Shown here: positions 11,056-22,552 of the stretch, one piece after another
Position numbering within the stretch: the stretch's first letter is position 1
How the letters are laid out: the number at the start of each line of letters is the position of its first letter
NCBI RefSeq assembly: GCF_037975245.1
Contig: NC_092572.1
Span: forward strand, 4,547,501 to 4,611,500
DNA: 64,000 nucleotides
Reading direction: 5' to 3'
Source: Apostichopus japonicus
Lineage: Eukaryota > Echinodermata > Holothuroidea > Aspidochirotida > Stichopodidae
Made by a program: the position numbers and the translations under genes
The notes under the pieces: model-generated
The model's input: only the letters and a program-made list of their open reading frames with translations
Databases searched by the model: none
What the model was told of the DNA's origin: nothing

Positions 11056-14000
11056 CTAGAGTAGATCAAAAACAAAATATGAAATCAATAACAATGTCGA
11101 CAAATAACGTTGTAAAATTACAGAGTCACACAATTCGTACATTTCTGAGACTAGATTCAATGAATTCCACTGTTCAAGCAACTATGGAACTGTTCTGTTC
11201 TGTGTACTAGCCGTATCCCAAAATTTCAAATTTTCAAATATCAAAATTTCTTTTTACTCCAAAAGGGTGTGTTTCAACCGGTTAAGTTAAAGAATCATTT
11301 GATAACAATCACAACTTAACATTAAAATCCCAGAACATTAATTATAATTCAGTGGTTGGTACAAAAGACAAGAATCATGTGATACAACTTTTGCAGGCCT
11401 TTTGCTGATTAATAACTATTGAAAACCATGATTTAGGCTCACTGGTAAATCTGGGAGATAGATTGATTGATCGATTAGATATGAACTAGTATCACAGGGA
11501 TATAACAGATCATCAATACACATATAACACCCTCTGATCTGTTACTTTCCATATACTGTTGTTAACTTTCCACTTTGGTCAAGGGCGCTAAGCTGAAATC
11601 CTTTAATTTTGCAGCACATGCAAAAATAAAATTCATTCTGGTCGTCAAGATCAAGTTTTTGACCAGCACAGTTCTACTACTCCAACAGAGAGTTTACGAT
11701 CAAATTCTTCAGAAAACTCTTTGCAAGTAGAATACATGCATGTATATCAAGACTCACCATAGTACACTTCCAATAAAATCAATAAAATGTTTGATATCTT
11801 TCCAACTTACAACAAAATTATTCTCCTAGTTGGAACTGAAGGAAAGATTGTGCTTGTATTGATCACTTCAGGTCCTCTTAACTTTTTTAAATTGTACACC
11901 TCAAACAAGTGTGGAAGTAGAAGATTAACATGGCTTTCTGTAGCCAACAAGTGTTCAAGTAGAAGATTAACATGGTTTCTGAAGACAATAAGTGTTCAAG
12001 TAGAAGATTAACATGGCTTTCTGTAGACAATAAGTGTTCAAGTAGAAGATTAACATGGCTTTCTGTAGACAATAAATGTTCAAGTAGAAGATTAACATGG
12101 CTTTCTGTAGACAATTAGTGTTCAAGTAGAAGATTAACATGGCTTTCTGTAGACAATAAATGTTCAAGTAGAAGATTAACATGGCTTTCTGTAGGCAATT
12201 AGTGTTCAGGTAGAAGATTGACATGGCTGTCTGTAGACAATAAGTGTTCAAGTAGAAGATTAACATGGCTTTCTGTAGACAATTATTGTTCTAGTAGAAG
12301 ATTAACATGGCTTTCTGTAGACAATAAGTGTTCAAATAGAAGATTAACATGGCTTTCTGTAGACAATAAATGTTCAAGTAGAAGATTAACATGGCTTTCT
12401 GTAGCCAATAAGTGTTCAAGTAAAAAATTTACATGGCTTTGTGTAGACAATAAGTGTTCAAGTAGAAGATGAACATGGCTGTCTGTAGACAATAAGTGTT
12501 CAAGTAGAAGATGAACATGGCTTTCTGTAGACAATAAGTGTTCAAATAGAAGATTAACATGGCTTTCTGTAGACAATAAGTGTTCAAGTAGAAGATAAAC
12601 ATGGCTTTCTGTAGACAATAAGTGTTCAAGTAGAAGATTAACATGGCTGTCTGTAGACAATAAGTGTTCAAGTAGAAGATTAACGTGGCTTTCTGTAGCC
12701 AATAAGTGTTCAAGTAGAAGATTAACGTGGCTTTCTGTAGACAATAAGTGTTCAAGTAGAAGATGAACATGGCTGTCTGTAGACAATAAGTGTTCAAGTA
12801 GAAGATGAACATGGCTTTCTGTAGACAATAAGTGTTCAAATAGAAGATGAACATGGCTTTCTGTAGACAATAAGTGTTCAAGTAGAAGATAAACATGGCT
12901 TTCTGTAGACAATAAGTGTTCAAGTAGTAGATAAACATGGCTTTCTGTAGACAATAAGTGTTCAAGTAGAAGATGAACATGGCTTTCTGTAGACAATAAG
13001 TGTTCAAGTAGAAGATGAACATGGCTTTCTGTAGACAATAAGTGTTGTTCAAATAGAAGATTAACATGGATTTCTGTAGACAATAAGTGTTCAAGTAGAA
13101 GATAAACATGGCTTTCTGTAGACAAAGAGTGTTCAAGTAGAAGATTAACATGGCATTCTGTAGCCAATAAGTGTTCAAGTAGAAGATTAACGTGGCTTTC
13201 TGTAGACAATAAGTGTTCAAGTAGAAGATTAACATGGCTTTCTGTAGACAATAAGTGTTCAAGTAGAAGATAACATGGCTTTCTGTAGACAATAAGTGTT
13301 CAAGTAGAATATGAACGTGGCTTTCTGTAGACAATAATTGGCATGATAAATTTTTTCTCTCATTAAAATTTCTCCCACCACAAACACTTAAAAGCGAAAT
13401 AGAGATAAAAGTTCTACTCACGATGACTCGTATCGAGAACTGTGAGTCTTGGTCCTTTCCTGTTCCTCTAGATGGTTTCATCTGTCCATTGGGCAAGGTT
13501 GCCAGGTGACTGTTGGCGTTACTCAGAGACTCAAAGGTGATGAAACCTTTAAATGTCTCGTGAAGCCTGAGCTTGCTCTCATAGCCTCCTGGTCCCTAGC
13601 AGAGCACAACAAGGAAAACAGATTAGTGTTGAGTCATGCATCAACTGCATGATGACCTTTGACCATATGAATATGCATTATGCAAACACAGTAGTGTTGA
13701 TGCGGACTGATTGGTCCTTGTCACCTCACATGACTTACACTTAAGCGTTATGATTGGCGGACGGGCTGGAAGTAGTTCCTTTAACATTGTTCAGGATGAC
13801 CATAAACAGAATATTAATGAGACTAGATATTTTTTTCAGAATTTTCGAAACAACTGTAAAGTTTGGCTAAAGTATCCAACAAAACATATTTCAAAATCAC
13901 TCTTTAACCATGGAAGGCTCATCAATTGAAGTGACTGAACTCCTTAGTTTAAAAAAATTAAAATAACAAATTTAGACAAAGTCCCATTTAGCATTTTATT

Positions 14001-17000
14001 TTACGGCGATACCTCTCCCAGGATTCTCAATTATCTCTTGCAGTGCTGGCAGGTATTGTGCAATCACAATTTTTATGGCAGGCCGTTTTACAGCAGATTG
14101 CATTCCATTTGCAGAGGATGAGCACATTAATTTGGTCCCAAGCAATGATGTTGACAAGATTTTTATTTCGAAGACAAACCCAATACAACATTAGAATTAA
14201 AAGACATCATTTAAAAAACAAATGCATAGTACATCATGACCTTCCACTGAGTACTGGGATGGAGGTGAGAAGGGGGATGGGGAAGATGGGAGGGGGGTAT
14301 TGGCTCTTCTAAGTGTAAACAGATGAGAATTACTTACATTGCCAAGGGCGTTACCCATCTTGTCAATAGAAATGTAGAAGGTTGGATTGCCCATGGTATT
14401 CATAGTGACAATGTTATTACCATGGTTCTGCACCTTGTAGTGAGCTGTGTTAAGGGAAAAACAAAGAATGACATAAGATCCCTAAGAACAAGGAATCCTG
14501 CCAGCTTCAACGCTGGGTTTAAGCATAACATACTCACATTGACCTGTGTATGTTCAGGACTGGTTAAGACCGTTCTTGGTACTTTCTTGGACTCATACAG
14601 AGTTACATTCTAATGATTAGACATTCCTCCTTAAAGATAATCAGAGCAATGCCTGTGCAGTTTACAGTAACAACACACATAGTAGTCCATTCTGTGCAAC
14701 TAGTGTCAGAAATAATACTATACTAATTGAATCTTACGCAGCCAGCTGTAAGTATGACATCATACCCTGGTGTTAGTATGACATCATACACAGCCAGCTG
14801 TAAGTATGACATCATACTTCACTCTGGTATAAGTATTATGTCATAAACAGCCAGCTTCAAACTGAAACATAATCTGTACTTACTATAAGGGTCATTAGCG
14901 GCAGGGTTTCCCATACAATCCAGTCCACCGTTTGGTAAAGTCCTGAGGCACATGTTATTGCTTCGAGAGATGAACTGCAGGATCGCGTTAGTCCCAAACT
15001 GTCTCTGGAAGAGGGAAACATTCAACACACATACACAACGTTATTTGGTGTTTAATGAATGAGGGTGCTTGGAGTGTGAGAAGACATGTAAGTGAGGTGT
15101 GATGAAATGCAGAGCTACTGTTTCTATCAATACACAGGATTGATTCATTAAACTTCACTGATGGCGCTATTACTAAATTAAAAGGAAGAGTCCAAGGGTT
15201 TTCAGTTTTAAAACTGAAAACTCATCTCTTTACTCAGTAATTCATTGTCTATGTACATATTGTGAGACAATTTTTATCGGACACTTTTCTCTTGTATACA
15301 CATGTTTGATTTTATATCAAATTGGTATGGTTTATTTTTAGAATAGGTCAGGATCGATGGCCAGACACTGGTTTTCTTATTGGTTTGCTCTTTCATTGCA
15401 TGTTCCTTGTCTGGTCAGCGGTCATTTGCTTCTTTTGCTGTGTGTTTGATTTGTATTCTTTTTGTATTTTATGACTTTTATATTTGTAAAGCGCCCTGAG
15501 ACTTCTGTTACGGGCGCTTAATAAGAACTGTTTTTTATTATTATTCTTATTAAAATGTAACATATTTTAATCATCCTGGTTAAATTTGCAAACAATTCAG
15601 GGAATAATTTGGTGTTCAAATTATATGTAGCATTTTTGAAGACTTTTAATATTGTCCTTTCTAGAAAACTTCTGTTCCTGTGTATAAACCAAACTGCGAC
15701 AACATATCTGGCCGTGTATGGCAATTTGACTGTTCTGAATAGCCTTTTGCGATATGAGACAAGATATATTATTCCAGGCTGCAACTCCCACATACAAATA
15801 TATATACTCAAGATATTGACAACTGAAATGATTGTAACATGAATGAACTTGAAGCAAACAGGTGTGATGTCATAGTTGCACAATGTCATTGGCAGCAAAA
15901 TTGTTATTATTTCACTTAATTTTAATCCTTAAAATTGGTTTGACCTCAAACAGGATCAAGTCCCAGTTTAACCCCTTTAAACAGGATGTGAAAGTATAAT
16001 AATATAAATATGAATCACTGTAGTGTGTTCCTATTGTATCCTTATTTTGAAATAGTAACAGTTGGGATGCAAATTTTAAAAGAAAAATATATAAAGGAAA
16101 CTTTTCCAGTGAACTTTTATGACATTCTTCGAGCTCACTTTGAGTGCACCATATGTCAACTTCAGAATGCCATTTTGTCCGAACCGTAAGTTAGGAATTG
16201 AAAACTTCACCTCGATGCTGACATCAAATTCCTCTCTCATATCAATCAAAAATTAATATTCACTTGGACTACCCTTCTAATTCCCGTTGTGAGACTGTCT
16301 TGGTTAAATATATCTTCTGTCACTCAGAGAAATAATTTATCAGTTGACACATACAGTATATGGGTTTGTTTTAATGAACTGCCACAGTATATAATTTTCC
16401 AGCTGAGATATTGCTAAGTTAGTTCCTCCTACGATACTGACTGGCATAGGAGTGTTTTAATGGGTTATGGTTAAACTGCTGACTGTTAAACGTAAACCCC
16501 TTGAAGCTGCTAATGGGAGAAGACAGTAGAATTAACACTCAGGATTATCTTCAGCTTCAAGGATTATGCCACTAACTACAGATCAGAGCAAACCGAAACA
16601 GAACATATCAAATAATCTAAAGAAAGAGGAACATTGTATGATTCCACGATCAATAAAAGAAAAAGAACAAATGATAGCTCAGTTTTCCTACACACTGGGT
16701 AATCTGACAACTTACCAGGGTTGGACTTGTAGCATGGATGTCCAGTTCTTTCTGAACTGTGTTTCCAATACCCTTGGCGACCTTAGCAGCCCCACTGAAC
16801 AAGCCCCCGAGAGTGGCCTAAAATTTGAAAGAGGGAAACTGTGTTAGAAATCTTAATTACAGAAAGTTAAAACCAGCATGAATTAATAATCTCTTGCAAG
16901 TGGACGGTCTAAAAATCTTTTGTTTCTGTGATGATTCTTTCCAGATGAATTAAAACGAATGGGTTTTTGAAGTTATCAGTTCATAAGCAATACAACAATT

Positions 17001-19098
17001 AATATAGTCAATACAGGTTCTATAGTGACACAAGTGCAACAAACGTTTTTTTTTTTTATGCAACTAGACTCGTTAAATGCGAACTTTGAAAATAAACAAA
17101 AATACAAGCAGAGATGTTAATGTTTAAGCAATCACATCCAATCGGTTTAGTGGTAAGCATGAATATAATATCCGAAGGTGAAACGCCTTCATATTTGGTC
17201 TCCAAACAACTGTAGATTTGATGCAAAGGTGAAAAAACCTTCTCAAAAAGTCAAGAGAATCGGACAATATTGAATCTAGCAGAACCTTCTTCAATGGCAA
17301 ACTATTCTTTGGCTCATACTGACAGAACTTGAAGCGCATTCCGGATCCAGCTTAAAGAGTAAGCAATGTTCTTTGAAAGAATTGTCATTACTTTGATACT
17401 TGAAAGTCTCTGAGTACTGTACTTTAAAAGGTTAAAACACTAGGGTAGCCACTTGCAATAGAAATCCTCTTGCAATAGAAATGTCAGGTAATTACTTTGT
17501 GTTACTTACAGATGCATTCCTAGTAGGTTGTACAACAGGACGAACTGGGTGAGTAGTCTGGTGGTGGATAATAACCGTCTGTTTTGTAGAAATGAGAATA
17601 AAAACCCAGATCAACAAAACTGAAATTTACCTCATCGATTTAAAAAGTACACACTACAACAAGGTTCAATGAAGTACGATTTTCGGACAATTCTTCTCTT
17701 CTTTTATGCATGAAAAATCTTTCAAAAGGTGGTTTCATCTGTACAAGAAAATAATCTTACAGTAGTGGTTCCACTGGGGATGAGAGTTGTTCCCCTTTTT
17801 GCATATTAATACCTCTTTCCTTCTGGTGGTGTGAAAGTGGGGGGGGGGGTAGGGTGAGGGTGGTGTCTGTAAATGAAATGATGTTGTTGCAAAATAAGAC
17901 TGCCTGCTGTACCTGTAAGTCAGTGGAAAACTAAGCTGTATGAAAACTTTCTGGAAGACAAGCATATACAGTGATATCCAACGGACAGCGCATAGCTAAA
18001 TAACATACCTGTTACAGTTTGTGCTTTTTAAGTGGTATACTAATGGACACAACCGCATTTTAATTAATTGAATGGTAGAATGAGACGGAATGACCAGGGA
18101 GGGCCGGTCATAGAGGGCGCACAGTGTTAAAAGGTTACCAGGCCATTCCAAGCACGGTAGAACAAGCTGCTAAGGTTAAGAGGATACAGGTAAGCGAGGA
18201 GAGAAGTGAATGTCTCATCGTCTTTCAGTGGGTCTTGTTTGCATTCTGCATTTCCTTGATTATATTTAATCATTTTACTTTTTTGATAATATTCTGTTTT
18301 GATGAATACACTGATGTAAAAACCAATATATATATATAACAGTTATAATAGAGGGCAGTATAAACCAAAGTTGACATATAGCTGAAATGGAGGGGGAGGA
18401 AGGAGAGTGGGTAAGGGAGGAGAGGGGGGTCAATACTACTGAAAACTTCAAAAAGTATAACTGTACCAAGCAGAAATAAATTAAGACATAAAGCTTGATT
18501 GAAGCTTTTTCTCAAAATCGATTTGCAGGCAAATCTTAAACGGTTGAAAGTGCAGAAGTCGTTGTTTGTGAGAAAAGCTAGATGACAAAGACAGGTCTTT
18601 TGTTAATTGCTGGTGGTCCAACAAATCTTTATATATGACAACATATGGTAATGACTGGACTGAACTTTCTTCATAAATTTGTTCACTTTTTCTGTCCAAT
18701 GTTGGATCTGCTCTCATGGTACTGTACAAACCTTCCAATTTCACAGTTCTCAGCACTATTGAACTTTCAAATCGAGTAAAAGGCTTTACTCTTGGTGGCA
18801 ACCTGTGAAACCACTCGGACTTCTTACAATCAGTCACACCCTGCATTGATTTTACCTGGCCTGGGGCCGGGGCAGCTGCCTGGTATGGTTGTGCTGGATA
18901 TCCAGCCTGCTGGCCATAACCTGGAGCATATGGAGGTGGTTGGTTAGGATACCCCTGCTGTTGTGGCTGAGGATAACCATGTGGTGGGGGCTGTTGGTAC
19001 CCCTGTGGTGGGGGAGGTTGATACCCTGGTGGAGGAGGCTGTTGGTACCCCTGTGGTGGGGGTTGGGCAGGCAGTTGTGGGTACATTTTGTCTGACAT
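10996..19098 (-). CDS. Beta-trefoil domain protein with Pro/Gln/Gly/Tyr-rich N-terminus (7 coding exons)
   Basis: The seven exons below join in frame (phases 0,0,0,1,0,0) into 291 residues from an ATG at 19098 to TAA at 10996-10998. Residues 1-81 are disordered-looking PPPQGY/QQPPP repeats. Residues 82-138 hold a His/Thr/Pro/Val linker (TVIIHHQTTHP) and an Ala/Gly-rich segment with GLFSGAAKVAKGIG. Residues about 139-272 form three homologous blocks of about 40-45 residues (FGTNAILQFIS...; NHGNNIVTMNT...; ETFKGFITFES...), the threefold layout of a beta-trefoil (FGF/IL-1/fascin-like fold). The C-terminus ends QQTTIIHK, echoing TVIIHH of exon 2. There is no signal peptide and no membrane segment. 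The role is unknown; Pro/Gly/Tyr/Gln tails like this can drive self-association or membrane/partner binding (inference). I do not recognise a named gene. Confidence 0.82.
11895..13342. repeat. 42-bp minisatellite, about 34 copies, in the last intron of the trefoil gene
   Basis: The unit is AAGTGTTCAAGTAGAAGATT plus AACATGGCTTTCTGTAGACAAT. 42 bp is 14 codons, so the array stays open over hundreds of codons in several frames and yields artefact ORFs of 322 and 355 residues. Copies differ by scattered substitutions (GACAAT/GCCAAT, TTAAC/TGAAC, CATGG/CGTGG) and rare indels such as an extra GTT near 13046. Both edges are sharp. Confidence 0.95.
13422..13595 (-). CDS. Trefoil gene, exon 6 (third trefoil block)
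   Basis: This 174-nt exon lies between acceptor TTGTGCTCTGCTAG and donor GTCATC|GTGAGTAG, phase 0 at both ends. It starts GPGGYESKLRLHE and continues with ITFESLSN...LATLPNGQMKP and GTGKDQDSQFSIRV, the closing strand of the trefoil. The intron that follows carries the 42-bp minisatellite. Confidence 0.88.
14338..14444 (-). CDS. Trefoil gene, exon 5 (second trefoil block)
   Basis: This 107-nt exon lies between acceptor CCCTTAACACAG and donor GGCAAT|GTAAGTAA; it enters in phase 1 and leaves in phase 0. It encodes VQNHGNNIVTMNTMGNPTFY and then an ISIDKMGNALGN turn, aligning with the strand-turn pattern of block 1. Confidence 0.88.
14748..14846. repeat. Short array of GTATGACATCATAC near a splice donor
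   Basis: GTATGACATCATAC occurs at 14752-14765, 14776-14789 and 14804-14817, with an inverted-looking variant (GTATTATGTCATA) at about 14833. The copies alternate with GCCAGCTGTAA. TGACATCA resembles ATF/AP-1 family sites, but a short minisatellite is the simpler reading. The array lies in an intron of the trefoil gene, just past the exon 4 donor. Confidence 0.55.
14884..15004 (-). CDS. Trefoil gene, exon 4 (first trefoil block)
   Basis: This 121-nt exon lies between acceptor CCCTCTTCCAG and donor CTTATA|GTAAGTAC and ends in phase 1. It encodes block 1 of the trefoil: AILQFISRSNNMCLRTLPNG and then a GGLDCMGNP turn. The pattern of hydrophobic strand, basic/polar strand and L-x-NG-x turn is repeated in blocks 2 and 3. 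Confidence 0.88.
15175..15545 (+). mobile_element. 3' end of a dispersed retroelement-like repeat
   Basis: The segment has the shape of a non-LTR element 3' terminus: a decayed frame reading LKLKTHLFTQ, which recalls the C-terminal end of non-LTR reverse-transcriptase ORFs, then TTGTAAAGCGCCCTGAGACT and GGGCGCTTAATAAGAACTG, and a TTATTATTATT tail. It sits in an intron of the minus-strand trefoil gene in the opposite orientation. The family is not identified. Confidence 0.45.
16716..16817 (-). CDS. Trefoil gene, exon 3
   Basis: This 102-nt exon lies between acceptor TTTCAAATTTTAG and donor CCCTG|GTAAGTTG, phase 0 at both ends. It encodes an Ala/Gly/Lys helix-prone segment (GLFSGAAKVAKGIGNTVQKE) leading into the trefoil domain. 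Confidence 0.85.
17510..17578 (-). CDS. Trefoil gene, exon 2
   Basis: This 69-nt exon lies between acceptor CTACAAAACAG and donor TCT|GTAAGTAAC, phase 0 at both ends. It encodes TVIIHHQTTHPVRPVVQ and a short PTRNAS end. The QT-x-IIH motif recurs at the protein C-terminus. Confidence 0.8.
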
Positions 19099-19123
19099 TA
19101 TGCTGATGAGATGATGAAATAAT
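18856..19123 (-). CDS. Trefoil gene, first coding exon (CDS from 19098)
   Basis: The acceptor CTTTCAG ends at 19124, the ATG lies at 19098, and the donor CCAGGCCAG|GTAAAATC follows 18856. The coding part is 81 codons, ending in phase 0, and encodes the PPPQGYQQPPPPGY-type low-complexity tail. The acceptor upstream of the ATG implies at least one 5' untranslated exon. The open frame continues past the donor to 18481, but that extension loses the repeat composition and is read as intron. Confidence 0.85.
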
Positions 19124-22100
19124 CTGAAAGTTGAAGGAAATGATTGTTACCAAATGAATGACCATGACATGGGCATGATGTGAATAATGGTGACTGCAAG
19201 GAAATGTCTCTCACCCTCCAAAGATATCCCCTTCAAAGATACCCCTCAAAACAGGGATGAGTATCACATGAAAACATACAAAGGTTGTTGATACTGCTAT
19301 GTACAATAACCATCAATAAGTAAGTGTATTAATTCATTTATATGTTTTATTGCCAATTGTATACAATGTGAAAGGAAGTCTCCTATAAAGTCTTAAAAAG
19401 ACTTAACAAAGTAGACTCCTTGGAAGAAAAGGAAAATATAAATAATACAGTGTTTACATAAGGATTAACTGTACAGTAATAATAGCCTCATGATGCTGAT
19501 ATGGATACGTGAATTGATTATATAATACTAGTACAAGTTAATAAATTTCTTTTTCAAATGTCTGGTGAATGTGGGTTTTGAAGACCTGTAGAGACTTCAA
19601 CTTTTTTGATAGATCATTCCAAATGTAATCCATGAATTAAACTGACCAAGGTACAAACTTCATTTACACTGTAGGTCTGTCAACCCAGAGAGTCCCAAGT
19701 TCCCAGTTTGTTACCCTTTACGGTGTGTAAGGTCCGTTGATATGATGAAAACAATTGATGATTACCATTACTACAGTATAACAGCATCAGTAATTAATAT
19801 TACAATCGCTTGTGCTACAGAACATGACAAAACTTGACCCTTGACGGTTGACCCTTGGTTTGGTCCTGCCAAATTTGAATTGCACAGTCTACTGTACTGC
19901 ACCAACCAAGAGAGGACACCCCTAGCTTTACTGAGTGAGAACAAATTTGACAAGAGATTTACTGTAGAAATCTAGGAAGGCTGAAATATTTGACTCTTCC
20001 AGGGGGATTATGTGACCATCATGATACAAATTTACATGATTGTTACTTGTACATTAATGTTGTTACAACAGCTTTAAATACTGCATACTGCATATATCCA
20101 GTAAACATACTGAATAAATAGCTGAATATTTGTCATAATTTCTATATACACATATTTAACATTAATTCACACTTGCCGCCTCTTAAGGCTACCTACAATA
20201 CTGTTTATTAAGTCTCTGTACAGAAGCTGATTAAATAACAATGCCAGTGATTAATTCATGATGCTCAGCTTTCATAAACCAAACAGTACAGATGTCAGAT
20301 CATGTGTTTCTCAGTCTGTAGTTGTAATAGTACTGTAGGTATTCGGTGACATGCATAGCATGGCTGGTTATTATGATTGATCAATCATACATAACTTGTT
20401 TAATTCCGGTATTAGACAGACAATCTTTACGCTCAGTATATATAAGCAACATGGAATCATTTATCCGTCATCGCATCTAGCGAAATGGCCTTGTTCACAT
20501 TTAAGAACGCATGGGCGATTATTGATATCAAGTCAGCGAGTAGGATTATCAATTAAGAACATGACACGTTCACATAACGAGTGAGTTTCGTATAAATTCC
20601 GCTTGCGAGATTAATATACTGCGCATGTGTGAAAAGGTCATTTCAGCTGTTTACATTTTCCTGTGGTTTGCTGTTGCCACATACTGTATGCTGCACTAAC
20701 TTGGTACGTACTACTGCGTACACCACTGCACCGGAATGTTCAATCATTGCACAATGCACATTAACAGTATATATATACTGTATTCAAAATTTCAAGCCAA
20801 TCTGTACCACAATATACCATTACACGTTAACCTACATTCAAATTTCTTCAAACCATTCAAATGGATGAGCAAAATATCTTGCTAGTCACTGTTTTACTGC
20901 TGATGTCATATTTGAGGCTAATCCAACATCGAAGGCATTTAATGTTAGGTCTAAAGACCTAGTAAGGTCTATGGGTAGGCTAATATAAGTTCATTATAGG
21001 CTATGCCATACGTAATGGTTAAATAGCCTATATTAGTAACTGCCGTAGCAACTGATTCCATGTAATTATCCGTTTTGAAATAAACATCAAATTGCTGATT
21101 TTAGCCTCTTAAAAAACCTGTGGGTTTGGTGTACAACAAATTTTAATTTATAAGTTTGAAGTGGACTGTCATTGAGTTTGTTTTTAGTGTCACAACCTTA
21201 ACGGTGAGTTTTCTGCAGTGTTTGTCGAATCGGTGCAAGGGAAAATGAAATGGTTTCACCTATAGCATCGTTAGGTAGTGGTAGTTACAGTAGGTTGTTG
21301 TGGTAAATAATACATTTCCTCTAAACCTGTTCTTTTAGAGACCGATCAGAGGGAGGATTGTGAGGGGAAACCTGTTAGCGAACAGTTGCTGAAATTAATC
21401 TAAGAACTGCAAAAAGTCTAAGTAAATGAACTATAGATGAATGTATGTATGGGAGTTACTGTGTGGAATACCTTCTGCAGTGCAGCAACCTTTTAAGTAT
21501 TGATTCACAGGTGATGGTTGTATCCATGGTGGGCAGGGGGGTGGGGGAGGGGGGATACTTTAACTTCAATAAATTTAGATTTGCCCTATATAGAACGCAC
21601 TGTGTACTCCATGTAGATGAAATTCACTCTCTTCTATGACAACATGTGTGCAGTAAGATGTGAGTGACAAACACAATGAGAAACTCCTTTTCTTGAAAAG
21701 TACAAAGGATAAAAATCAATACACCTTCTAGTACAGTACAATGACATCATCCCACACACAGCTGTTGTATAGGTAGAGTGCACAGTAAGATCAATGCTGT
21801 GCTCTGAACTGCAACAGGTTACAATGATTGGCTGTACTGTATATAGTTGATAGCTGATCTGTATCTACTGTGAGGTGGGCGTTGAGAAATATTACGGCTG
21901 GGTAAATCATATAATACAGAAAAATGGAGTATATACTTACACTCCTCTATCCTTGCCTACTGAGTCAATTACAAATTCTGTAAATTAGCAAAACTTCAAC
22001 ACAGTTCATTGCCTTTCCATTTACAGTGTAAATACGGTAACTGGATCAAACAAGTACATACATGTATACCAAACATGAGGAGCTTAAAGTACTACGGACA

Positions 22101-22404
22101 CCTAGCTAACTTCCCCATATTGAGTAAAACTACATATATTGTGTGTGATAATCTCACTCACATCTGTTGACATTTGTCAATTTAAAGCTCTCTTTCCTTC
22201 CCATCGGATATACACATGATTTGAAGTTTTGATCAATCTGGGAAACTCATTAAATATGTGCAAACAATGACAATGAGTGATGCCCGAGCATCACTCCTTG
22301 TCTGATAGGCAGTAAAAACACAACAGTGCTATTTAAATGTATCATGACTTTCACATATTATTGGCCATGTACAGTACTGTAGTACAAAATATTGATAAGA
22401 TAAC

Positions 22405-22552
22405 ATTTCTCTTGAAAAAAAGGTTTGAAGAGTCTCAAAGTCCTCAAGACAACTTTTATAACTTTTGTCCTAATCGACAAGATATCTTTTTCTTGAAAAG
22501 GTTTGAAGATTCTCTCAAAGTCCTCAAGACAGCTTTTATAACTTTTGTCCTA
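22405..22552. repeat. Two-copy tandem duplication, about 81-bp period
   Basis: CTCAAAGTCCTCAAGACA and CTTTTATAACTTTTGTCCTA occur twice, with copies starting near 22405 and 22486. The second copy has a short internal indel relative to the first. Non-coding. Confidence 0.8.

Noticed and set aside
12283-13496. Long minus-strand ORFs of 322 and 355 codons
   Set aside because: They are translations of the 42-bp minisatellite, whose length is a multiple of three; the same DNA is open in two frames and the only real coding part is the exon at 13422-13595.
15518-15898. Minus-strand 126-codon ORF
   Set aside because: Overlapped by ORFs on both strands in AT-rich sequence, no recognisable domain, and it begins inside a retroelement-like tail.
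17271-17300. Third copy of the hairpin repeat (CTAGCAGAACCTTCTTCAA)
   Set aside because: The similarity is limited to about 20 bases with several mismatches, and the flanking GAAAC box is missing.
18108-18192. Plus-strand exon-like frame GYQAIPSTVEQAAKVKRIQ with donor CAG|GTAAGC
   Set aside because: Only one short stretch with a donor; no acceptor or partner exon was found, so it may be chance within the minus-strand gene's intron.
18481-18855. The 205-codon read-through of the first trefoil exon as an alternative single-exon protein
   Set aside because: Composition changes abruptly at a canonical donor (18856), and the spliced model continues in phase through six further exons.
18481-19098. 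Phospholipid scramblase, suggested by the PPPQGY-rich N-terminus
   Set aside because: Downstream exons encode a trefoil-type domain, not the scramblase barrel; the tail alone is not diagnostic.
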